Source: Actinomycetota bacterium
GTDB taxonomy: Bacteria > Actinomycetota > Actinomycetes > Actinomycetales > Microbacteriaceae
Direction of reading: 5' to 3'
DNA length: 41,960 nucleotides
Assembly: GCA_009703455.1 (NCBI GenBank)
Contig: WLGB01000008.1
Span: 1 to 41,960, forward strand
Shown here: in pieces, positions 35,960-41,960 of the stretch
Position numbering within the stretch: position 1 is the first letter of the stretch
Layout of the letters: the number at the start of each line of letters is the position of its first letter
The notes under the pieces: generated by a model
What the model was told of the DNA's origin: nothing
What the model saw: the letters and a program-made list of their open reading frames with translations, nothing else
The model's database searches: none
Program-made: the position numbers and the translations under genes

Positions 35960-36715
35960 ATGAGCACAGCAATCGGAATAGACATTGGTGGAACTGGCAT
36001 CAAAGGTGCTCTTGTAAACACCAAAAAAGGCACGCTAATAAGCGACCGTATCCGATTCGACACACCAAAAGGTGCCCCTCCTCAGGAAGTAGCCAAAAAA
36101 GTTGCCGAAATTGTTTCTGAACTTGATGCTCCGGCGGATACACCTGTTGGTATTTGTTTCCCAGCTCTAATCAAAAATGGTGTGACCCTATCGGCCGCTA
36201 ACGTTTCCGATCAATGGGTTGGCCTGAAAGCACAAAAACTTTTTGCTGAGGCTCTGGATCGAAAAGTTGTTTTGCTGAATGACGCCGACGCCGCGGGGGT
36301 TGCTGAAATCAAGTACGGTGCCGGTCAAGAACGCAGAGGTTTGGTTTTGATGGTGACTTTGGGAACTGGAATCGGAACCGCAATGTTTATGAACGGAAAA
36401 CTTATCCCCAACACCGAACTTGGGCACTTGGAAATTGACGGTGTTGACTACGAAACCAAGGCTTCAGTGTCTGCTAAGGAAAGAGACAACCTTTCCTTCG
36501 CCCAATGGGCAGAACGCCTAGCCAAGTACTTCAACCAGTTGGATAAATTGCTAAGCCCTGACTTGATAATTGTGGGGGGTGGAATTTCAAAACAGCAAGA
36601 GGAGTTTTTACCCCTAATTCAAACCAATCTGCAGTTAGTTCCTGCCCAAGCTAGGAACAACGCTGGAATTATTGGGGCGGCTTTCATCGCAAGGAAGCAG
36701 CTGAAGCCGGACTAA
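35960..36715 (+). CDS. ppgK: Polyphosphate glucokinase
   Basis: Phosphorylates glucose with inorganic polyphosphate (and usually ATP), a typical actinobacterial glycolysis entry. The 251-aa ROK-family protein has the phosphate loop GIDIGGTGIKGALV, the catalytic Asp in LNDADAAGVAE, GTGIGTAMFMNG, and the PPGK-type ELGHLEIDGVDYE, with a C-terminal IIVGGGISK helix. The zinc-site HxCxxCxC motif of other ROK proteins is lacking, as usual for PPGK. Starts 12 bp after map and has no strong ribosome site. Its stop codon (36713-36715) directly abuts the 3' end of rnpB on the other strand. Confidence 0.94.
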   Translation: MSTAIGIDIGGTGIKGALVNTKKGTLISDRIRFDTPKGAPPQEVAKKVAEIVSELDAPADTPVGICFPALIKNGVTLSAANVSDQWVGLKAQKLFAEALDRKVVLLNDADAAGVAEIKYGAGQERRGLVLMVTLGTGIGTAMFMNGKLIPNTELGHLEIDGVDYETKASVSAKERDNLSFAQWAERLAKYFNQLDKLLSPDLIIVGGGISKQQEEFLPLIQTNLQLVPAQARNNAGIIGAAFIARKQLKPD

Positions 36716-36717
36716 GT

Positions 36718-37068
36718 GGATGGGCCGGCTGGTACGCCGGGTTTTGTCCTTCTTGCGAAGTGACGGTCATCTATCTAGGGCACAAGTTGCCTAGTGCCTC
36801 GAGCGACCTACCCGTGAGCTCGAGCGAGCAGCCCTCAAGCGCCCACTGTTTGGTCTTGCTCCAAATGAGGTTTACCTAGCCGATCTGATCACTCAGTTCG
36901 CTGGTGGTCTCTTACACCACCGTTTCACCCTTACCGATTGCTCGGCGGTTTGCTTTCTGTTGCACTGTCTCTCGGGTTACCCCGGGTGGGCGTTACCCAC
37001 CATTTTGCTCTTTGGAGCCCGGACGTTCCTCGTCAGTAAACTGCCGCGACCGCCTTGCCGACCCATCC
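36718..37068 (-). ncRNA. rnpB: RNase P RNA
   Basis: Catalytic RNA that matures tRNA 5' ends. On the minus strand the universal 5' core reads GAGGAACGTCCGGGCTCC (about 37035-37010), and the second conserved core GGTAAGGGTGAAACGGTGG with GGTGTAAGAGACCACC lies at 36940-36895. The termini pair: GGATGGGTCGGC at the 5' end with GCCGGCCCATCC at the 3' end (36718-36730), giving about 351 nt, a type-A RNA. TAGACT (37081-37076) is 7 nt before the first base, a good promoter. The 3' end abuts ppgK, leaving no terminator before antisense coding sequence. Confidence 0.93.
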
Positions 37069-37075
37069 AGACACC

Positions 37076-37081
37076 AGTCTA
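37076..37081 (-). promoter_or_regulatory. -10 element of rnpB
   Basis: Minus-strand TAGACT, 7 nt before the predicted 5' base G (37068). A weak TTTATC at -35 is 17 bp further upstream, in the end of the RNase H gene. Confidence 0.45.
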
Positions 37082-37091
37082 GCCGTGGCTG

Positions 37092-38216
37092 TTAGGAAGA
37101 TAAATGGCCCGTGGAATTCATACAGACAACTTCTGCTGCTTCGTCACCGAAATATCGAGCAATTGAAATTGATGCCGGTGAGATGTTGGGTCGCCAAAAA
37201 CCTGCAATAGATGCGTCGTTGGCAATTCGAAGTAGCGCCCGTATTGGCATCACGTGAGCGACAACTACCACCGTTTGACCTTGGTATTGCTGCATTATCA
37301 AATCAAATGCCACTCGGATTCGAGCGTCAAAATCCTTCAGAGACTCTCCATTTGGAGGAGCAACTTCATAAGACCCCCGCCAAGACGAGTACTCTTCCTC
37401 GAAACCGCTAAAGAGTTCTTCGTTGGTTAGGCCATCCCAATCTCCAAAGCCGATCTCGGCAAGATTTGGATTTTCAACCATCGGCAATGAACTGCGCTTT
37501 GCAATAGCAGAAGCTGTTTGCTGCGCCCTGGCGATTGGCGAATGAACTACCACCACCGGTTTGGGCAAGAATCCAAAGTTTCCGGAGTGTCCCAGCCGAG
37601 CAAGTTCATCAGCTACTTGCCTAGCGTCTTTTAGTCCGGCTTCGGATAGGTCAGGGTTCTCGCCTGTGCCGCCTGAAATCTTGCGAGATTCGGTCAGTGC
37701 GGTGCGCCCGTGACGAACCAAAATCAAAGTGGTAGCGGTCGTAGCCTCAGGTCTCGGTGCCCGGATTGACGACGGCTCTAAGACATTGAACTCAACTGCT
37801 GAAGCAATAGGTTCCGGAGTAAAATCCATCGCCCTGTTTGCAAGGGCGTCGGCCAAAACGTTTTGTTCCCTTGGAATCCAAATAAACTCCACATTTTTGC
37901 CAGCAATAATTTTTTGAACTTTGGAACCAAGTGCAATCATGTCCGGGTGCTTAATCTTCCATCTGCCCGACATTTGCTCGACAACCAATTTTGAATCCAT
38001 GCGCACCAGTACGGCGGCTGAAGGATTAATTTCAAACGCTGCTTGGAGACCGAGCAAAAGAGCGGTGTACTCAGCTACGTTGTTTGTAGCGATGCCTACC
38101 GCCTCAGAAATTTCTTGCAGGACATTCCCGCTGTCAGCGTCGATGACTACCGCGCCAGCGCCAGAGATTCCAGGATTACCGCGGGATCCACCATCGGCTT
38201 CAACAATTAGCTTCAT
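37092..38216 (-). CDS. Bifunctional RNase H / histidine phosphatase family protein
   Basis: A 374-aa actinobacterial fusion: N-terminal RNase HI domain (1-130) with the acidic active site Asp8 (VEADGG), Glu49, Asp74 and Asp123 (LADALANRA), and a C-terminal phosphoglycerate-mutase/histidine-phosphatase domain (about 162-374) with LVRHGRT (His169), HSPIARAQQTA and the second catalytic His in VVVAHVMPIR. It corresponds to the Mycobacterium Rv2228c-type enzyme with RNase H and CobC-like phosphatase activity. The frame is open 11 codons upstream, but ATG 38216 overlaps the stop of the upstream gene (ATGA). Translationally coupled with the zinc-ribbon protein, as in many actinobacteria. Confidence 0.95.
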   Translation of the reverse strand: MKLIVEADGGSRGNPGISGAGAVVIDADSGNVLQEISEAVGIATNNVAEYTALLLGLQAAFEINPSAAVLVRMDSKLVVEQMSGRWKIKHPDMIALGSKVQKIIAGKNVEFIWIPREQNVLADALANRAMDFTPEPIASAVEFNVLEPSSIRAPRPEATTATTLILVRHGRTALTESRKISGGTGENPDLSEAGLKDARQVADELARLGHSGNFGFLPKPVVVVHSPIARAQQTASAIAKRSSLPMVENPNLAEIGFGDWDGLTNEELFSGFEEEYSSWRGSYEVAPPNGESLKDFDARIRVAFDLIMQQYQGQTVVVVAHVMPIRALLRIANDASIAGFWRPNISPASISIARYFGDEAAEVVCMNSTGHLSS

Positions 38217-38929
38217 AGTCGGACCAGATACGCCTGACAGTTTGGGCACTCGGCAATTTCGTCAGCCGGAAGAGCCGAAATCTCCTCAAGATTTGTAGCC
38301 GTTATCGACAGACGACATGCGCCACACTCTCTGCCGGAAAGACTCCCAACGGCAACTCCGCGCTCAGCCTTTCGCTGATAGGCAGTTGCCAAGTCAGCAT
38401 CGATGATAGCGATTATTCTCTGGCGAGCTTCTGAAAGCTCAAAATTTATCGTCTCTAGAGCAGATGCGTCCTTGCTTAGCTGTTCCCGTAATTTTGTGAG
38501 CATAGAATCTGCGGCCAACTTTGCCTCTGTGACGGCGGATAAGTCTTTGCGGACAGCATCTAGTTCTTCCATGATGCCAAGCTCAGCGTCTTCCAGCTCA
38601 CTTTTTCGCTTGGCCAACGATGTCAATTCGTGCTCAATTCCTTGAGCGTCTTTTGGCGACGAGGTGGTAGCCAGTCGCTCTTTGTCCTTTGCTATCCGGT
38701 TCTCCACTAGCTCAAGGTCACTTTCTGATCTCTTAAGGTCAAGTTCTAAGTCACCAACTCTGTTGCGAGCATCAATTAACTGGTCGGATAACAAAAGTGC
38801 TGCAGCACTCGAGGTCTCGATTTCTGTGGCCGCCATTAGTCTTGCTTTATCGGTTGCATTGCGAACTAGTCCCAGGTCAAGCTGAACCAACTCAAGCAGG
38901 CTTTTTTGATCCTGCAGGTTAGCCTTCAT
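38213..38929 (-). CDS. CT398-like coiled-coil zinc-ribbon protein
   Basis: A 238-aa protein: long coiled coil (about 1-190, rich in Leu/Glu/Arg/Lys heptads, with a hinge around SSPKDAQGIEHEL) followed by a C-terminal zinc ribbon, Cys202-x2-Cys205 and Cys228-x2-Cys231. This architecture is that of the CT398/DUF164 family conserved next to Nif3-like and RNase H-phosphatase genes in actinobacteria. Relatives interact with sigma factors or secretion components in other phyla; the role here is unknown. Start overlaps the end of the Nif3-like gene by 11 bp, and its stop overlaps the RNase H ATG. Confidence 0.92.
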   Translation of the reverse strand: MKANLQDQKSLLELVQLDLGLVRNATDKARLMAATEIETSSAAALLLSDQLIDARNRVGDLELDLKRSESDLELVENRIAKDKERLATTSSPKDAQGIEHELTSLAKRKSELEDAELGIMEELDAVRKDLSAVTEAKLAADSMLTKLREQLSKDASALETINFELSEARQRIIAIIDADLATAYQRKAERGVAVGSLSGRECGACRLSITATNLEEISALPADEIAECPNCQAYLVRL

Positions 38930-39746
38930 GGTTGCTCTTTCCCAAAATTGTCATGGACCACGGATCGGTGACTATCTTGCTTATCAAGAATTCAACCGAG
39001 GGTAAAGCTTGTTTGAGCTGCTCTGACGCGGGCCCTAGCCAAAGCGATTCTGCAGCGTAGTGGGAAATATCCACCAAGCTAAGAGAATTTGTAGGGTCAG
39101 TGGATGCATCTACACTAACGTGGTGGCGCAAGTCACTCGTGACAAGACATTGCGCACCCTGAGCCTGTGCTTGGGAAATGAAGCTGTCCCCCGCTCCGCC
39201 AACCACGGCAACTTTCTCAATCAGGCGAGTTAGATCTCCTGACACTCGAACTGGAGCGTTCGATCTGGGCAGAATAGCGGCAACTTGATTTGCAAATTCC
39301 AAAAGCGAAATTGGTTTGTCTAATTTGCCAATCCGCCCGTGTCCAACACCAGCGCTGGTGCTCACCAGCGGTGCTGCACCCCGAAGACCAATGGCATTTG
39401 CCAAAACGTCCGACACGCCGCCAACAACAACGTCAGCATTGGTATGAGCCGAATATAAAGCGATTGAGTTCCTAATTGCAAAAGACACCAACTCACCCTT
39501 TAGTTGGTCCTCAGCCAGAAAATTTGCGCCCTTGAGAAGAAGAGGGTGGTGGGAAACAATAAGGTTACAGTCCAAAGCAACAGCCTCAGCCATCACCGCC
39601 ATAGTCACATCCACAGCTAACAAAACATTCTGGACTGGCTGATCCAGACGTCCAGTAGTTAGACCAGGTCTATCCCATTCCTCTGCACCTGAAACCGGCC
39701 AGAGTGATTCGAAGACTTGAACAAGATTAGAAAGAGGCAGCGACAT
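38919..39746 (-). CDS. Nif3-like dinuclear metal centre hexameric protein
   Basis: A 275-aa protein of the NIF3/YbgI/YqfO family. Metal-site motifs: EEWDRPGLTTG, SHHPLL (His66-His67), SAHTNADV (His101, Asp105) and a C-terminal HYAAESL. Members form toroidal hexamers with two metals per subunit; GTP cyclohydrolase I-related activity has been proposed, but the role is unsettled. The frame is open 43 codons upstream into the permease gene, but ATG 39746 lies 4 bp after that gene's stop and gives the family's usual start LSNLVQVFESLWPVSGAEEWD. The Nif3, zinc-ribbon and RNase H genes overlap in series, one operon. Confidence 0.93.
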   Translation of the reverse strand: MSLPLSNLVQVFESLWPVSGAEEWDRPGLTTGRLDQPVQNVLLAVDVTMAVMAEAVALDCNLIVSHHPLLLKGANFLAEDQLKGELVSFAIRNSIALYSAHTNADVVVGGVSDVLANAIGLRGAAPLVSTSAGVGHGRIGKLDKPISLLEFANQVAAILPRSNAPVRVSGDLTRLIEKVAVVGGAGDSFISQAQAQGAQCLVTSDLRHHVSVDASTDPTNSLSLVDISHYAAESLWLGPASEQLKQALPSVEFLISKIVTDPWSMTILGKSNHEG

Positions 39747-39750
39747 CGAT

Positions 39751-41820
39751 CTACTGGGCAGCGTCAAGGAACTCCTTGAGCTCCTGGCGTCGTTCATCAA
39801 GTTCGGCAAGGCTTTTCTCTTGTTTCCTAATTCTCGGAATACCGAAAACAATCGGAAACAGCACAGCCAGACCAAAGGCCATGGCTAGTCCTATGTTTGA
39901 TCCGACTAACTCAAAAATCTCAGGGGTGAGATTTCCAAGATATCCAGTCCAGGAAGATAGCTGCGGGCCGCCATTTATGTAACCTAGACCAAGTCCAACC
40001 GACAGCAAGAAACCAATGACATTTGCAAAGTTTAGTTTTCCGTAGAACCCATACTCACGTGTGAGGGAGACTTCATGATAGCCGCGAGTTCTGGCCAAGG
40101 CGTCTGATACGAAAACCCCGGCCCAAGCCGCTGCAACAACCCCTCCAATTAGCATCAACTCAATTACCGCCTCTTGAAGGGTAGACACTGCAACAAGATA
40201 GCTAGGAACCAACACTGTGGCCAACACCAATAGAACAATTAGAAGCTGAGAAACCCAGCCATTGATTTTTACGAGACCGAATATGTTTCCCGACAAAGAG
40301 TACAAAGAACTGGCCATTAGGTGCAGAGCAGACATGCCAACTGCGACCACAAATGGGACGAATACCCAAATGGGAGCTGAGCTAGCTACCGTTGCCAAAA
40401 GCTCATCCGACAACGAGGAGCCGAGAGTATCGCCGGCCATGTAAAGCCACAGTAGACCGATTACTCCGGAAGCTAATGGGATAAACGATGTTGAAACAAA
40501 ACTTAAGAAAAACACCTTCGAACCGGGAGTCTCGGACGGAAGCTTCCTGGCGAAGTCGCCACTCAATGAAAAAACAGTAAAGCTCAAAAGGGCAACCACA
40601 AGCAGGCCAAGATCTACAAAAGAGGAGCCGGGGATGGCCACACCACTTTCCAGATCCTGAAGAGAATAGTTTCTGATCACAAAGTAGCCAATAACTCCAA
40701 GTCCAACAACAGCCACGATTGCAGTTAGCTGCTGAAGTCGCAGCATTACTGACCCGCCAAACCCTGCCAGCACCGACGAAATAACTACTAGTGGGATAAC
40801 TACAATCATCGTTGCTGTAAATTCGGGGGGCAAGGCTAGAGCTGTGACTATGTTTGTAAACCATGACTGATTGGATACCAATGGCGAAATAACACGTGTG
40901 GCAAAAAGAACCAGCGATGCACTCCAGAAAATCCTTACCAGAAGCATTAAGGTTCCTGGAAGAGCATTTCCCCAAACCCCAAAAGAGGCCCTGGAGACAA
41001 GTGTCATTGAACTAGAGCCCCTAACCGCTGCCATTGCTCCAATAGAAGCCAAAATGGAGGTCCCAAGGACAACTGCTCCGAGCAAAATCAGAGCCTGAGA
41101 AAAAGATATCCCTGCCTCTTTCAAAACTGCAGCCAGTACCAAAGTCAAAGGAGTCGAAGCAATGGCTAACCATGACCAACTAAGCGCAGCCGAAGTCCCA
41201 GTTGGCCCAGTATCTTCAAGAACCGTCAACTCACCGGTTGACCGGTCACGTTCTTCAGAAATATCTGTTTTTTGATCGCCAAAAACATGACTCTCGAGAG
41301 GTTCTGGAACCTCTGCGGTGGTTTCATACGAGGAAGGTTGCGAATCCTGCGCCCCAGCGACCGACTGTGGCAGTGCAGATTTTGGTTTTTCTGGCTCAGT
41401 TGCGACTTGGACGTAAGCTGCGTTGAGTGCGGTCACAATGTCGTCGATTGCTTCGGCAGCAGCTATCGGTTGGACTGGAGCCACGGGCGCTGGCGTACTC
41501 ACCATCTCGATTTTTGGCTCGGCAGGAACTTCGCTCCGTGGCTGAGTGGCGGCCGGTTCTGGCAATGTCGGTGTCCGCGTGAATGCCGGATCTTGGAGTT
41601 CAGAAATTGCGGGCTCAGCTGTGGCAGTTGCTGCAAGCATTTGAGCTTGGAGTTGCCATTTCGAAAGCTCTAGGGAATCTTCTTGACGAAGCCTGGATTG
41701 CTCCTCGATGAGAGCCATCGCAGCCACCAGGCCACCGGGTTGACTCTGTAGCTGGGCAATTTTCGCGTTTAGCTCAGCGTCAGGTAATGACCTTGGCTCA
41801 GGAGGGTTCGGTTGAAACAT
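39751..41820 (-). CDS. NCS1-type (cytosine/purine) permease-like protein with long cytoplasmic N-terminus
   Basis: A 689-aa protein. The C-terminal two thirds (about 225-665) hold 11-12 hydrophobic helices with nucleobase:cation symporter-1 hallmarks, such as LVSRASFGVWGNALPG near TM2-3 and GVFVSDALARTRGYHE near the end, and a short charged coiled tail. The first 220 residues are unlike standard NCS1 proteins: a helical segment (16-70), then a Pro/Ala/Glu-rich disordered stretch. NCS1 proteins are usually about 400-500 aa. Substrate cannot be deduced. ATG 41820 is chosen over TTG 41826 because TAGGAT (minus, 41832-41827) lies 6 nt before it, a leaderless layout. The Nif3-like gene follows 4 bp after the stop. 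Confidence 0.8.
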   Translation of the reverse strand: MFQPNPPEPRSLPDAELNAKIAQLQSQPGGLVAAMALIEEQSRLRQEDSLELSKWQLQAQMLAATATAEPAISELQDPAFTRTPTLPEPAATQPRSEVPAEPKIEMVSTPAPVAPVQPIAAAEAIDDIVTALNAAYVQVATEPEKPKSALPQSVAGAQDSQPSSYETTAEVPEPLESHVFGDQKTDISEERDRSTGELTVLEDTGPTGTSAALSWSWLAIASTPLTLVLAAVLKEAGISFSQALILLGAVVLGTSILASIGAMAAVRGSSSMTLVSRASFGVWGNALPGTLMLLVRIFWSASLVLFATRVISPLVSNQSWFTNIVTALALPPEFTATMIVVIPLVVISSVLAGFGGSVMLRLQQLTAIVAVVGLGVIGYFVIRNYSLQDLESGVAIPGSSFVDLGLLVVALLSFTVFSLSGDFARKLPSETPGSKVFFLSFVSTSFIPLASGVIGLLWLYMAGDTLGSSLSDELLATVASSAPIWVFVPFVVAVGMSALHLMASSLYSLSGNIFGLVKINGWVSQLLIVLLVLATVLVPSYLVAVSTLQEAVIELMLIGGVVAAAWAGVFVSDALARTRGYHEVSLTREYGFYGKLNFANVIGFLLSVGLGLGYINGGPQLSSWTGYLGNLTPEIFELVGSNIGLAMAFGLAVLFPIVFGIPRIRKQEKSLAELDERRQELKEFLDAAQ

Positions 41821-41826
41821 AGCCAA

Positions 41827-41832
41827 ATCCTA
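41827..41832 (-). promoter_or_regulatory. Leaderless -10 element of the permease gene
   Basis: Minus-strand TAGGAT, 6 nt before ATG 41820, decides the start of the permease and lies 30 bp after the tRNA-Val 3' end. Confidence 0.45.
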
Positions 41833-41862
41833 TCGCCGCTAAGGTCCAATGGTCGCTATCTG

Positions 41863-41935
41863 TGGGCCCTACCGGGCTCGAACCGATGACATCCACGGTG
41901 TAAACGTGGCGCTCTACCAACTGAGCTAAAGGCCC
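41863..41935 (-). tRNA. tRNA-Val (anticodon TAC)
   Basis: A 73-nt cloverleaf on the minus strand: acceptor GGGCCTT/AGGGCCC with one G-T pair, D-arm with AGCTCAGTTGGTAGAGC, anticodon stem CCACG/CGTGG enclosing loop TTTACAC (anticodon TAC, reads GTA/GTG valine codons), T-arm ATCGG-TTCGAGC-CCGGT and discriminator A. CCA is not encoded (CAG follows), so it must be added after transcription. It lies at the upstream edge of the permease region. Confidence 0.96.
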
Positions 41936-41960
41936 TCAAACATGCGCCGTAAGGCAACTA

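Noticed and set aside
39347-39360. 14-bp perfect palindrome CACCAGCGCTGGTG in the Nif3-like gene
   Set aside because: A few such palindromes are expected by chance in 42 kb, and it lies in ordinary coding sequence.
40403-40975. 190-aa minus-strand frame inside the permease gene
   Set aside because: Out-of-frame reading of the same strand, Cys/Ser/Tyr-rich and without motif; the NCS1 frame is clearly the real one.
1-41960. CRISPR arrays, insertion sequences, prophage genes, attachment sites
   Set aside because: No regularly spaced repeats, transposase or integrase motifs, or long direct repeats were seen; the gene content is all core.

Overview
The window looks like a piece of the chromosome of a small-genome actinobacterium, most likely Microbacteriaceae of the planktonic freshwater type (Rhodoluna/Aquiluna-like). 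The evidence is the actinobacterial marker set (SepH, DUF3093, DUF3159, DUF3710, DUF4191, DUF4193, DUF7455, HrdB/SigA-type sigma factor, polyphosphate glucokinase, fused RNase H-phosphatase, a glnA1/glnE/glnA2 cluster), a base composition well below that of typical Microbacteriaceae (by eye near 50% G+C), and very tight gene packing. The genus is an inference. No insertion sequence, prophage, CRISPR array or transferred island is visible; this is core genome.

Layout. 1-5683 (minus): dut-DUF3710-DUF3159, then acnA and a dxs gene cut by the window edge. 5709-7637: DUF3093, DUF4193 and the cell-division protein SepH. 7649-13263: a phosphodiesterase gene divergent from parC, with parC and parE tail to tail. 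13408-17129: DUF7455, then the minus-strand unit sigA-murT-gatD. 17260-20514: SDR oxidoreductase, PAC2 protein, leucyl aminopeptidase. 20568-26523: lipoate metabolism (lpdA, E2 acyltransferase, lipB, lipA), an unknown membrane protein and DUF4191. 26526-32344: nitrogen assimilation (glnA1 facing glnE and glnA2). 32383-36715: cofactor and housekeeping genes (nadE, panB, a 59-aa protein, map, ppgK). 36718-41935 (minus): rnpB, RNase H/phosphatase fusion, zinc-ribbon coiled-coil protein, Nif3-like protein, an NCS1-type permease with a long N-terminal extension, and tRNA-Val.

How the genes work together. lpdA and sucB encode E3 and E2 of 2-oxoacid dehydrogenases, and lipB/lipA make the lipoyl cofactor that E2 carries. 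GlnE adenylylates GlnA1, which keeps a candidate target tyrosine, and is encoded with GlnA2. SigA, MurT and GatD are translationally linked (6-bp gap, then ATGA overlap).

The most striking observation is the MurT-GatD pair. GatD has Gly where the glutaminase nucleophile Cys should be and Asn where the catalytic His should be. MurT contains no cysteine at all, so it lacks the family's four-Cys zinc ribbon, yet it keeps the ATP-binding loop and the C-terminal aspartate motif. This fits a ligase that no longer uses glutamine-derived ammonia. Microbacteriaceae generally have group-B peptidoglycan, cross-linked through the very D-Glu carboxyl that MurT-GatD normally amidates, so the pair may have been re-purposed for bridge formation or its regulation.

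Other points of note are a perfect 15-bp inverted repeat inside glnE, widespread leaderless promoters (TANNNT placed 6-7 nt before the start codon), matched divergent promoters between DUF4193 and sepH, and convergent gene pairs that nearly all overlap at their stop codons, leaving no room for intrinsic terminators.
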